64,000 nucleotides of DNA, from the IMG/VR virus record IMGVR_UViG_3300025000_000065, positions 47,970-111,969 of that record; one strand, given 5' to 3'. Every line of letters starts with the position of its first letter. Within the stretch, counting starts at the first letter, position 1. The notes beneath the pieces were generated by a model. The model was not told the origin of the DNA and did no database searches. It was given only the letters and a program-made list of their open reading frames with translations. This document shows positions 17,576 through 25,269 of the stretch, in pieces. Source of the DNA: a virus. The translations under genes were made by a program, and so were the position numbers.

Positions 17576-18574
17576 ATGATTATAAAATCAGAATTAGAAC
17601 CACTAGACTATGATGATGTTTTATTAGTACCAGAACAATCATGTATTAAAAGTAGAAAAGATGTAAATATTTTTGTTACAGATAAAAAATATATGCCTAT
17701 TTTTTCTGCCCCAATGAAAGGAATTAGCAGTGTTCCATTCATAAAGGAATTGAGTAAATTAGGTGGAATTGGCATACTTCATAGATTCTTTTCTACTGAA
17801 GCTGAAAGATTAGAATCGATCATACAACTAAAAGAAACTAAAAATTACGGTATTGCCATTGGAATAAATCAATGGAAAAAAGAACTTACTTATGTTAAAT
17901 TGGCAATTGGCAATGGAGCAAGATTTATTTGTATTGATACTGCTACTGGTCATATGCAAAGAACCATAGATTCTGTTTATTCATTAAATGAATATAGAAA
18001 AGAAAGTGGATTAAATTTTGAAATTATTTCTGGAAATGTTGCCACATATGAGGGATCTTTTCATTTAGCTAAAGCAGGTAGTGATTTTATTAGAGTTGGC
18101 ATCGGTTCAGGGGGAGTTTGTGCCACTCGCAATGTCACATCTGTAGGAGTTCCAGATTTAACAGCAATTCAAGATTGTTCCAGTATAAAAAATCTTTATC
18201 CAAATGTAAAAATTATTGCTGATGGTGGGATAAAAAATTCTGGAAACGTAATAAAGGCTTTTGTGTTTGGTGCTGACTATGTAATGATAGGAAGTTTATT
18301 TGGGAAAAGTAAGGAATCTAATAATGGAGGTATATTACATGGAATGAGTTCTTATAAATTGCAAAATGAAATGGGGAAACACTTAAAATCCAATGAGGGA
18401 TTAGTAATACAAATACCCCAAGAAGAAATTAGACCATTGAAAGAAATATATGAAGAGTTTATATGGGGAGTTAAATCTGGTTTGTCATATCTTGATTGTT
18501 CAGATATTAATGAGTTACATAATCAAGAAGTGACATATATTAAAACAGGAAATGGAACTTTAAAAAAATTATGA
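17576..18574 (+). CDS. guaC: GMP reductase / IMP dehydrogenase-like purine enzyme
   Basis: A 332-residue TIM-barrel protein. It opens with LDYDDVLLVPEQS, shared by IMPDH and GMPR. The phosphate and active-site loop is GIGSGGVCATR with the catalytic Cys, and KIIADGGIKNSGNVIKAFVFGADYVMIGSLF is the second phosphate loop. CBS domains are absent and the length fits GMP reductase (GMP to IMP), but phage IMPDH-like proteins without CBS also exist, so direction is unsettled. The ATG lies 15 bases after aaaggag, a rather long spacing. The stop overlaps the next start (ATGA). Confidence 0.75.
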   Translation: MIIKSELEPLDYDDVLLVPEQSCIKSRKDVNIFVTDKKYMPIFSAPMKGISSVPFIKELSKLGGIGILHRFFSTEAERLESIIQLKETKNYGIAIGINQWKKELTYVKLAIGNGARFICIDTATGHMQRTIDSVYSLNEYRKESGLNFEIISGNVATYEGSFHLAKAGSDFIRVGIGSGGVCATRNVTSVGVPDLTAIQDCSSIKNLYPNVKIIADGGIKNSGNVIKAFVFGADYVMIGSLFGKSKESNNGGILHGMSSYKLQNEMGKHLKSNEGLVIQIPQEEIRPLKEIYEEFIWGVKSGLSYLDCSDINELHNQEVTYIKTGNGTLKKL

Positions 18575-19176
18575 CAGAAAAAGAAATAATTATTGGAGTT
18601 GATTGTGATGATGTTGTTATCAATTTAGTTCCTAATTGGGTTAAAATGTATAATGAAGATTATGATGATAATTTGGATATTCAAAATATAACCGAATGGA
18701 AAATTGATAAGTTTGTAAAATGTGGTAATGATATTTATGATTATATTCATCCAACACCAGAATTCCTATTTAATATTTATGATTATTGTGAACCAATTGA
18801 AGGAGCACTTGATGGGATAAAGTCTCTAAGAAAAATTGGATTTAGAATCATATATGTTACAGCAAGCAATAAAATGGATTTTAAATATCAATGGTTAGAA
18901 AAATACGGATTCTTAGATAAACGAGAAAACTTCGTTCAGGCTTTTGATAAAAATTTAATTAATATAAATTTTCTTATTGATGACAGTTGGGAAAACGTTC
19001 AAAGTTTTATTAAAAATCCTAATAAAAGCGCAATTTTATTTAATGCACCCTGGAATACTTCAAAACAAGATAATTATAAAGAGGTCGATCATAGATATAC
19101 TAGAATGAATAATTGGTATGAAATTGTAGATAGTTTTACCTGGTTGAGCAAACAAATAGAAGGAATTTTAGGATGA
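18571..19176 (+). CDS. 5'(3')-deoxyribonucleotidase-like HAD phosphatase
   Basis: A 201-residue HAD protein. Motif I is GVDCDDVVINL (nucleophile DxD), motif II IIYVTAS and motif IV NFLIDDSWENV, the arrangement of the NT5C-type deoxyribonucleotidases. It would dephosphorylate deoxynucleoside monophosphates. It is overlapped by 4 bases with genes on both sides, so translation is coupled to the purine enzyme and the dNMP kinase. Presence of both a kinase and a phosphatase suggests pool balancing or removal of an unwanted nucleotide. Confidence 0.75.
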   Translation: MTEKEIIIGVDCDDVVINLVPNWVKMYNEDYDDNLDIQNITEWKIDKFVKCGNDIYDYIHPTPEFLFNIYDYCEPIEGALDGIKSLRKIGFRIIYVTASNKMDFKYQWLEKYGFLDKRENFVQAFDKNLININFLIDDSWENVQSFIKNPNKSAILFNAPWNTSKQDNYKEVDHRYTRMNNWYEIVDSFTWLSKQIEGILG

Positions 19177-19712
19177 AAGTAATAACTTTTTCTGGAAAAG
19201 CACAACATGGAAAAGACACGACAGCAAAATATGTAAAAGAAGTTCTTGAATCTTATGGCAAAAGAGTTGTTATTTTACATTTTGCAGATTATTTAAAGTA
19301 TGTTTGTAAAGAATATTTCAATTGGAATGGAATTAAGGATGAAAAAGGAAGAACCATTTTACAAAGGGTGGGAACTGATTTAGCCAGAAAAAATAATCCT
19401 GATATTTGGGTTAATGTAATATTAGATTTTATACTTGCTTTTAAAACAGAATTTGATTATTTTTTAGTTCCAGATTGTAGATTTCCAAATGAAATAAATT
19501 TGCTAAAAGTAAAATATTATTCAACCTATTCAGTGATAGTTAAAAGAACTAATTTTGATAATGGGTTAACAGAATTACAAAAATCACATCCTTCTGAAAC
19601 CGCTTTAGATAACTATAGATTTGACATTATGATTTTAAATGAAGAAGGATTGGATTGTGTAAAAAAGAACGCCATAGAAATTTCTAGAATAATGGAATTA
19701 CGTTCTGAGTAA
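19173..19712 (+). CDS. Deoxynucleoside monophosphate kinase
   Basis: A 179-residue P-loop kinase. Walker A is SGKAQHGKDTTAKY, in the form typical of phage dNMP kinases (T4 gp1-like). Conserved ILQRVGTDLARK and DYFLVPDCRFPNEI segments match the nucleotide-binding and lid regions. It phosphorylates dNMPs, including ThyX-made dTMP, to dNDPs. The ATG overlaps the preceding stop (ATGA). Confidence 0.82.
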   Translation: MKVITFSGKAQHGKDTTAKYVKEVLESYGKRVVILHFADYLKYVCKEYFNWNGIKDEKGRTILQRVGTDLARKNNPDIWVNVILDFILAFKTEFDYFLVPDCRFPNEINLLKVKYYSTYSVIVKRTNFDNGLTELQKSHPSETALDNYRFDIMILNEEGLDCVKKNAIEISRIMELRSE

Positions 19713-19767
19713 GAATTAGAACATGGATTTTTTTAATATTAATATTATTTTATTTAAGGAGGTATGA

Positions 19768-21681
19768 TTGGCAGAACTTAATGAAAAGGCAAAGAAAATT
19801 TTCGCATTAAAATATTCGAAAAATAAAACAAAAATTTGGAGTGAAAAATGTAGAACGATTGCAAAACAAATAGCTGAAGCAGGAAAAAATTATGGATTAA
19901 CAGATGAACAAATATTAGAAGTCGAAGAAGAATATTATAAAGTCATATATGATCTACTGATTCTTCCTGGTGGAAGAATAATTGCAAATGCTGGAACAGG
20001 AATAAAAAATCTTGCAAACTGTTTTGTTTTAGCTATTCAAGATTCTAGAAGTTCCATATATGAAGCGTTAAAAGATGCTGCAGAAGTTTTTGCTATGGGT
20101 GGAGGGGTAGGATATTCTTTTTCCAATATTCGAGAAAAAGGTGCTTTAATTAATTCTACTGGCGGTGAAGCTTCTGGCGCTTTGAGTTTTATGACATTGT
20201 TTGATCAAACAGGAGAAGTAATTCAACAAGCATCTAGGAGAGGAGCTCAGTTAGGATCTTTAATTGTTTCACATCCCGATATTGAAAATTTTATTGAATT
20301 TAAATCTAATTTAGATGTGAGAAATTCAAGATTAATGGAAGAGTATGATCGTAATTTAAAATCTTTTGATGGGAGATTAAAAAATACAAAATATGAAAAA
20401 GTTTTAGAAAAAACTCTTTTGGATGATCAATTAACTCATTTCAATATTTCAGTTCTACTCACAGATGATTTTATGAATGCAGTAAAAGAAAATCGTAATT
20501 GGGATTTGATTTCTCCTGCAACAGGAAAAGTTATAAAAACAGTAAATGCAAAAGATTTATTATTACGAATGGCAACTCAAGCTTGGGAATCGGGAGATCC
20601 AGGGGAATTATTTTATGATCGAATAAATGAAGATAATATGGTGAAATTTTTAGAATTAATTTATGCAACCAACCCTTGTGGTGAAGTCCCCTTATTGTCT
20701 AACGAAAGTTGTATTCTGGCTTCAATTGTTCTTTTATATATTTTTGATCAAAAAACAAAACAAATTAATTGGGATTTATTAAAGACACTTATAAAAACAT
20801 TGATTAGATTTTTAGATGATGTTACAGAAGTAACAGAAGCTCCATTAGATAAAATAAACATTGTTACAAAATCATTGAGACGCTTAGGCGGTGGAGTAAT
20901 GGGTTTTGCAGATTTATTAGTAGAAATGAACATTCCATATGATTCAGATGAAGCAGTTGAATTATCGGAATATCTTTCATGGTTTATTAATTTCCATGCT
21001 TGGGAAGAATCATTTAAATTAGCTAAAGAACGTGGTGCTTTTGCTTACTATGATTCGGAAAAAGTCGATCTCCACGTAGTTGAAAAAGTTTTATATGATA
21101 ACCCTTATGAAAAATCATATATTAATCGAGAAGAATTAAGACAAATTGGCGTTAGAAACGTTGCCTGCATCAGTCTTGCACCTACGGGGTCTATTGCTAT
21201 TATTGGTGGCGTAAATAGCGCAATTGAGCCATTTTTTGCCCTTGCCTATAAACGCAACATCACAGAGGGGGTGGGAAATATTGCTAAAGATTCTATCTTT
21301 GAAGTGAATCCTGCATTAGAAAGAAAATTAAAAGAATTTGGATATGATAAAGAGAAAATAAATAATATATTGGAATACGCTTCTTCGACAGGAACATTAA
21401 CCGGATGCAAATTAGTGTCTGAGGAAGTACAAAAATTATTCAAAACATCTAATGAGATTCCTTGGAAAAGGCATGTAGATATTCAAGCTGCATGGCAAAA
21501 ATATACAAGTAATGCTATATCTAAAACCATTAATATTCCTGAAGAAGCTACTGTTCAAGATATTTTTGATATTTATCTCTATATGTGGGAAAAAAGATTA
21601 AAAGGCGGAACTATTTATAGAAACAATAGCAAATCATTTCAAATCTTAGAGAAACCAGAAAATATACAAAAGGAAAAATAA
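19768..21681 (+). CDS. nrdJ: Class II (adenosylcobalamin-dependent) ribonucleotide reductase
   Basis: A 637-residue protein. PGGRIIANAGTGIKNLANCF holds an N-terminal redox Cys. Radical-site motif YATNPCGEVPLLSNESC (NPCGE, with Cys and Glu) is followed by SLAPTGSIAIIGGVNSAIEP, the phosphate loop. The layout is that of B12-dependent NrdJ, with no separate radical subunit gene nearby. It ends soon after LKGGTIYRNNSKS; the C-terminal Cys pair that receives electrons in many NrdJ proteins is not seen. The TTG start follows a full aaggagg. It needs cobalamin from the host but no oxygen, so it fits an anaerobic or variable-oxygen host. Confidence 0.88.
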   Translation: MAELNEKAKKIFALKYSKNKTKIWSEKCRTIAKQIAEAGKNYGLTDEQILEVEEEYYKVIYDLLILPGGRIIANAGTGIKNLANCFVLAIQDSRSSIYEALKDAAEVFAMGGGVGYSFSNIREKGALINSTGGEASGALSFMTLFDQTGEVIQQASRRGAQLGSLIVSHPDIENFIEFKSNLDVRNSRLMEEYDRNLKSFDGRLKNTKYEKVLEKTLLDDQLTHFNISVLLTDDFMNAVKENRNWDLISPATGKVIKTVNAKDLLLRMATQAWESGDPGELFYDRINEDNMVKFLELIYATNPCGEVPLLSNESCILASIVLLYIFDQKTKQINWDLLKTLIKTLIRFLDDVTEVTEAPLDKINIVTKSLRRLGGGVMGFADLLVEMNIPYDSDEAVELSEYLSWFINFHAWEESFKLAKERGAFAYYDSEKVDLHVVEKVLYDNPYEKSYINREELRQIGVRNVACISLAPTGSIAIIGGVNSAIEPFFALAYKRNITEGVGNIAKDSIFEVNPALERKLKEFGYDKEKINNILEYASSTGTLTGCKLVSEEVQKLFKTSNEIPWKRHVDIQAAWQKYTSNAISKTINIPEEATVQDIFDIYLYMWEKRLKGGTIYRNNSKSFQILEKPENIQKEK

Positions 21682-21684
21682 AAA

Positions 21685-22038
21685 ATGAATATTAACGAAT
21701 ATTGTGAATTAGCAAACAGAACAAACGCCAATCTTGAAACTGAAGTCTTAAATACTCTCCACATGCTTATGGGAATGCAAACGGAAATTGGAGAATTAAC
21801 AGATCCATTTAAAAAACAATTAGCATATAATAAACCTGTTGATTGGATAAATGTAAAAGAAGAAATTGGTGATTTAATGTGGTACATAGGAAATTTATGT
21901 TACATGTTAAACTTCGACTTAGAAAAAATATTAGAAAAAAATATTGAAAAATTAAAAACCCGTTATCCAGATAAATTTGATTCAGGATATGCCATACAAA
22001 GAAATCTCAACAAAGAACGAAGCATTTTAGAATCATAA
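21685..22038 (+). CDS. MazG-type nucleotide pyrophosphohydrolase
   Basis: A 117-residue all-helical protein. The MazG motif ExxE...ExxD is seen as TEIGELTDPF and VKEEIGDLMWYIG. These enzymes cleave (d)NTPs to monophosphates and pyrophosphate, or lower ppGpp-like signals; the substrate cannot be told from sequence. It is encoded 3 bases after the ribonucleotide reductase gene and ends the operon before a terminator. Confidence 0.8.
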   Translation: MNINEYCELANRTNANLETEVLNTLHMLMGMQTEIGELTDPFKKQLAYNKPVDWINVKEEIGDLMWYIGNLCYMLNFDLEKILEKNIEKLKTRYPDKFDSGYAIQRNLNKERSILES

Positions 22039-22081
22039 TAATCCTAATTATAATAATCATGATTATATAAAAATCCAAAAA

Positions 22082-22111
22082 AAAATAACTCCTATTTTTA
22101 GGAGTTATTTT
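22082..22111 (+). terminator. Rho-independent terminator
   Basis: A perfect 12-bp inverted repeat (aaaataactcct / aggagttatttt) with a 6-base loop, T-rich at its end, follows the MazG gene and precedes a strong promoter. Confidence 0.75.
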
Positions 22112-22122
22112 AATATTGATAC

Positions 22123-22151
22123 TTGACAACAAATAAGAAAAGGTGTAAAAT
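22123..22151 (+). promoter_or_regulatory. Strong sigma70-type promoter of the small-gene operon
   Basis: TTGACA (22123-22128), exactly 17 bases, TAAAAT (22146-22151). This is the closest match to consensus in the window and lies just after a terminator, so the downstream small genes form their own transcription unit. Confidence 0.8.
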
Positions 22152-22193
22152 ATTTTATATCAATAAAAATTTTATAATAAGAAAGGAAAAATT

Positions 22194-22421
22194 ATGAAAT
22201 ATGAAAATTTAGAAAAAGCAAGTGCATTATATGATAAAATTAATCAAGTAAAAAACGTTATAAGAAACATGGAAGAAGAAATGAATCAAAACAATGACAT
22301 CACCAAATATATCAATATAGGTGAAGAACAATTTCAAATGGAACAAAAATTCTTTTTAGAAATATTAAATTGTATGATTTCTTATGATGAGTTTTTAATA
22401 AAAAAATTAGAAGAACTGTAA
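22194..22421 (+). CDS. Small coiled-coil protein, unknown function
   Basis: A 75-residue helical protein with heptad-like spacing (LEKASALYDKINQVKNVIRN). The ATG has a strong gaaagga site and is the first gene behind the 22123 promoter, so it may be expressed early and highly, as host-takeover genes often are. No family is recognised. Confidence 0.6.
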   Translation: MKYENLEKASALYDKINQVKNVIRNMEEEMNQNNDITKYINIGEEQFQMEQKFFLEILNCMISYDEFLIKKLEEL

Positions 22422-22459
22422 TAAAACAAACATTTCATTAGGAATAAAGGAGACTAAAT

Positions 22460-22705
22460 ATGACTAAAAAACTTTCTGGAAGATATTGTTTTGAAGAAGA
22501 TGGTTATAATCAAATGTACTGCATTCCCATAGAATTACAAAATAAATTTAATGAACTTTTTGATTATATAGTAATGTTAAAACAAGATGGTTCAACTAAA
22601 CAATTAGAACAAATAGAATTGTTTAATTCTATTTTTGCAGGTTATCGCTTAAATAAAGATCTTAATAAATATAGTTTTACCGATCTTCAAGAAATAGAGG
22701 AATAA
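22460..22705 (+). CDS. Small protein, unknown function
   Basis: An 81-residue protein with an aaaggag site before its ATG. It is aromatic in the N-terminal third (SGRYCFEEDGYNQMYCI) and helical after that. It is second in the small-gene operon. No domain is recognised. Confidence 0.6.
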   Translation: MTKKLSGRYCFEEDGYNQMYCIPIELQNKFNELFDYIVMLKQDGSTKQLEQIELFNSIFAGYRLNKDLNKYSFTDLQEIEE

Positions 22706-22710
22706 TAAAA

Positions 22711-22932
22711 ATGTCCACTCAACACACATTAGGATTTAAATTTACTCATGGAGGATTCATTAATGAAACAATAGAACAATCACACAGCTTTGATGAATCC
22801 GAAGAAGGATTATTAGTTGATATGATACGACAATACATGCATTTTCTAATTGCAGTTGGCTTTCATCCACAGTCAGTCGAAGATGTTATGGAAGAAATAG
22901 TGCAAGAAAAATCTTGGTCTGGTGGAAAATGA
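22711..22932 (+). CDS. Small acidic protein, unknown function
   Basis: A 73-residue acidic protein; the C-terminal half (DMIRQYMHFLIAVGFHPQ onward) looks like a helix followed by a turn. It begins 5 bases after the previous stop and its stop overlaps the next ATG. No domain is recognised. Confidence 0.55.
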   Translation: MSTQHTLGFKFTHGGFINETIEQSHSFDESEEGLLVDMIRQYMHFLIAVGFHPQSVEDVMEEIVQEKSWSGGK

Positions 22933-23201
22933 ATAAACTAACACAACCAATAAAAAATATAGCCAAATGTTTGTTATGTGGAGATATCATAGAATCAAAA
23001 CACAGACATGATTTTGTTACCTGTAAATGTGGAAATTTATCAGTAGATGGAGGACATGACTATTTTAAAAGAAGTATTGTTCATGGTCTTGATTCCTATA
23101 AAGAATTAAATCTCCTAAAAGATGAAGAAGATAGAGAATCTGATTATTGCGAAAATTGTGATTTAGATAATCCAAGTTGTGATAAGTGCATAGGTTCATA
23201 A
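22929..23201 (+). CDS. Small double zinc-finger protein
   Basis: A protein of about 90 residues with two Cys clusters: CLLCG with CKCG near the N-terminus and CENC with CDKC at the C-terminus. This suggests two treble-clef or rubredoxin-like zinc sites. The ATG at 22929 overlaps the upstream stop (ATGA) and is preferred to an upstream in-frame start. Small zinc-knuckle proteins of phages often bind host polymerase or nucleic acid, but the role here is unknown. Confidence 0.55.
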   Translation: MNKLTQPIKNIAKCLLCGDIIESKHRHDFVTCKCGNLSVDGGHDYFKRSIVHGLDSYKELNLLKDEEDRESDYCENCDLDNPSCDKCIGS

Positions 23202-23234
23202 TATGCAATATTTTACATATAAGGAATAATAAAA

Positions 23235-23378
23235 ATGAAGATAGAAAAATGGATGATAATTTATTGGATAGGCGCTATTTGTGCGTTTTGTGGATATTGT
23301 CTTGAGGATTTCGCTATTATACTTGGAGGATTATTAATTTTATTAATAGGAACTATTAAAGGAATGACAAAACAATGA
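23235..23378 (+). CDS. 47-residue small membrane protein
   Basis: An ATG at 23235 preceded by aaggaat opens a 47-codon frame ending TGA at 23376-23378, overlapping the next ATG by 4 bases. Two hydrophobic stretches (MIIYWIGAICAFCGY and FAIILGGLLILLIGTI) are likely membrane helices separated by a short acidic loop. The overlap and the ribosome-binding site support it as real. The role is unknown; a superinfection-exclusion or holin-like peptide is possible. Confidence 0.55.
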   Translation: MKIEKWMIIYWIGAICAFCGYCLEDFAIILGGLLILLIGTIKGMTKQ

Positions 23379-23755
23379 AAATTTATTTAGCAGGTGGACT
23401 AAGAAATCCTTGGAGAAAAACCGTAAAAATAAATGCAAGTTATCCAGATATTAAATATCTTGATCCAAATGAACACGAATTAAACATTCCATCACAATAT
23501 ACTAATCTAGATCTAAATATGATCGATCATTCTGATTTGGTATTTGGATATTTAGAAGAGGATAATCCAGGTGGATATAATACCTTATTCGAATTGGGAT
23601 ATGCAATAGGAAAAGGAATACCCATTATTTTTATAAATGAAAAACCCGATTGGGATAAATATGTGGGAATGATAAAAGAGAGTTCCTTATTTTATACAGA
23701 CATATTCGAAGAAGGGGCAATGTTTCTCAGGAAGTATTTGAGGATAATAAGATAA
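23375..23755 (+). CDS. Nucleoside 2-deoxyribosyltransferase-like protein
   Basis: A 126-residue protein beginning KIYLAGGLRNPWR, the opening strand and loop of the family. DHSDLVFGYLEEDNPGGYNTLFELGYAIGKGIPIIF holds the acidic and catalytic Glu segment (the GTxxELGYA pattern). Family members swap or hydrolyse the base of deoxynucleosides, consistent with nucleotide salvage or with removing modified nucleosides. It is translationally coupled to the small membrane protein. Confidence 0.75.
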   Translation: MKIYLAGGLRNPWRKTVKINASYPDIKYLDPNEHELNIPSQYTNLDLNMIDHSDLVFGYLEEDNPGGYNTLFELGYAIGKGIPIIFINEKPDWDKYVGMIKESSLFYTDIFEEGAMFLRKYLRIIR

Positions 23756-24142
23756 ATGAAACAAGAATTAGAAGAAAAACTAAGAAAAGAATTTAATTTC
23801 TACAATGGATTTTGGGATAATGGACTTCCATTTGAATGTGGAGATGGATGGTTTAATATTTTATACGATTTATCTAAGGAAATACAAAAATTAATAGATA
23901 ATAAAAAAATAAGCAAAGATTTCAATGTTTATCAAGTAAAAGAAAAATTTGCTTTTTTACACTACTATACAAATTTTTCAACCGATGAATTAGATGACCT
24001 GATAACTCAAGCAGAAGAAAAATCTATGACAACATGTGAACAATGTAGTCAACTAGGAGAAACAAGAAATATTGGACACTGGTATGTTACCTTATGCGAT
24101 AATTGTTTGAATGAAAGAAATAAAGAAAGAAATTCAATATGA
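23756..24142 (+). CDS. Zinc-ribbon phage protein, unknown function
   Basis: A 128-residue protein. The N-terminal half contains ECGDGWFNILYDLSKEIQ, a motif I associate with small phage proteins of unknown role. The C-terminus has CEQC and CDNC pairs forming a zinc ribbon. It starts directly after the preceding stop and its end overlaps the phosphoesterase start (ATGA). Confidence 0.6.
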   Translation: MKQELEEKLRKEFNFYNGFWDNGLPFECGDGWFNILYDLSKEIQKLIDNKKISKDFNVYQVKEKFAFLHYYTNFSTDELDDLITQAEEKSMTTCEQCSQLGETRNIGHWYVTLCDNCLNERNKERNSI

Positions 24143-24648
24143 AATATTGGCTCACTACTGATACACATTTTGGTCATTCAAAAATGATGGAATATTGTAA
24201 CCGACCTGAAGATTTTTCTGAAATAATATTGAAAAATCTTCGTCACTCTGTTAAACATGATGATATCTTAATACATCTAGGAGACATTTGTATTTATAAT
24301 GATGTGATATGGCATTTACAACTTCTTACTGTTCCTGGTAGACATTGGTTAATTCGAGGAAACCACGATAAAAAATCTAACTCGTGGTATTTAGAAAATG
24401 GATGGAGCATGGTATGTGATCAATTTCAAGATAAAATATTTGGAAAAACTATTATGTTTTCTCATAAGCCTGTAATCTGGAATGGAGAATATGATATAAA
24501 TATTCATGGTCACTTTCATAATGTAGATCCAAACAGACACGAGAAAGAATTAGTTGCTATTAAAAACGTGTCTCAAAAATTGTTAGCTTTAGAATATACA
24601 AATTATATGCCTGTTACTTTGGAAAAATTCATTGTTGGAAAAGCATAA
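24139..24648 (+). CDS. Small calcineurin-like metallophosphoesterase
   Basis: A 169-residue protein with all metal motifs: TDTHFGH (DxH), LGDIC (GD), IRGNHDKKS (GNHD), FSHKP (xH) and HGHFHN (GHxH). It resembles the compact phage and YfcE-type phosphoesterases. The substrate is unknown; cyclic nucleotides, nucleotides or 2',3'-cyclic ends are possible. Confidence 0.82.
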   Translation: MKYWLTTDTHFGHSKMMEYCNRPEDFSEIILKNLRHSVKHDDILIHLGDICIYNDVIWHLQLLTVPGRHWLIRGNHDKKSNSWYLENGWSMVCDQFQDKIFGKTIMFSHKPVIWNGEYDINIHGHFHNVDPNRHEKELVAIKNVSQKLLALEYTNYMPVTLEKFIVGKA

Positions 24649-24679
24649 ATTAAAACCATTTTATTTTTAAGGAGAAAAA

Positions 24680-24877
24680 ATGAAAAAAGCAATATTTACT
24701 ATTTATAATGAAGTATTCGTAATGAAGTTTGAGCATAATGAAAAGTTTAGTAATAAAAAGAAAAGAAAAATAGCCAAAAAAATATTAAAAATATTCGATG
24801 CAGAAGCAGAAATAAACGAAATCTTTGGATTAGATGATTTAATTATTGAAGATAAAAGAACCTCGAAAAATATTTGA
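24680..24877 (+). CDS. Small basic protein, unknown function
   Basis: A 65-residue protein with an aaggag site. The basic segment (FSNKKKRKIAKKILKIF) suggests nucleic acid binding. It is the last + strand protein gene. Its stop codon lies inside the -35 box of the next promoter. Confidence 0.55.
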   Translation: MKKAIFTIYNEVFVMKFEHNEKFSNKKKRKIAKKILKIFDAEAEINEIFGLDDLIIEDKRTSKNI

Positions 24878-24902
24878 CAATAAAATGATTATCGATTAGA
24901 AT
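24874..24902 (+). promoter_or_regulatory. Sigma70-type promoter of the junction RNA
   Basis: TTGACA (24874-24879), 17 bases, TAGAAT (24897-24902). No plausible protein gene lies between it and the terminator at 25209, so it should drive a noncoding transcript starting near 24909. Confidence 0.75.
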
Positions 24903-24908
24903 ACTACT

Positions 24909-25246
24909 AACAGTACCTAGAACGCCTCTACCTAGTAAGCGTACCGATCTTGTTTTATAAAATAGGGAATTATTTTATAAAGCACGGACACCAATTATGT
25001 CTGAGGTCATACTCAATAAGGGTTGGATTGGCAACTCTTATTGTCTTGTTAGTAGAACAAAACTGGTTGTATTTCATCTTACTGGTAAGACACTACACAT
25101 TTTACAAAGGAGTTTTGTGTATTTTCACACATTTTACATATAAAAAATGTGTAATTTAGGTCACATAACCTTTAGGTTATACAACCTATTTAATAGGTAA
25201 AATCATAAAAAAATAGACCATAGAAATTAATCCATAGTCTATTTTT
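24909..25246 (+). ncRNA. Candidate structured noncoding RNA, about 340 nt
   Basis: The 390-base stretch between the last + gene and the endolysin gene holds this element. It begins at a near-consensus promoter and ends at a strong terminator. Successive hairpins are visible: 24954-24964 with 24971-24981 (11 bp perfect), 25014-25025 with 25032-25043 (12 bp, one G-U), 25043-25055 with 25078-25091 (about 13 bp with G-U pairs), 25127-25135 with 25144-25152 (9 bp), 25165-25180 (6 bp) and 25184-25198 (6 bp). Base composition is less A-rich than the surrounding genes. No tRNA cloverleaf or known riboswitch core is recognised. An overlapping 69-codon frame lacks a ribosome-binding site. Confidence 0.6.
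25209..25246. terminator. Bidirectional terminator between converging units
   Basis: A 10-bp stem (aaaaatagac / gtctattttt) with extra internal pairing. T-tracts follow it on both strands (TTTTTAATTT on +, TTTTTTTATG on -). It ends the junction RNA and the long leftward late transcript 24 bases after the endolysin stop. Confidence 0.8.
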
Positions 25247-25269
25247 AATTTATAAATATTTATTATTTA

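Noticed and set aside
24950-25159. 69-codon TTG-initiated frame in the junction region
   Set aside because: No ribosome-binding site, unusual residue composition, and it lies across perfect hairpins of the candidate RNA.
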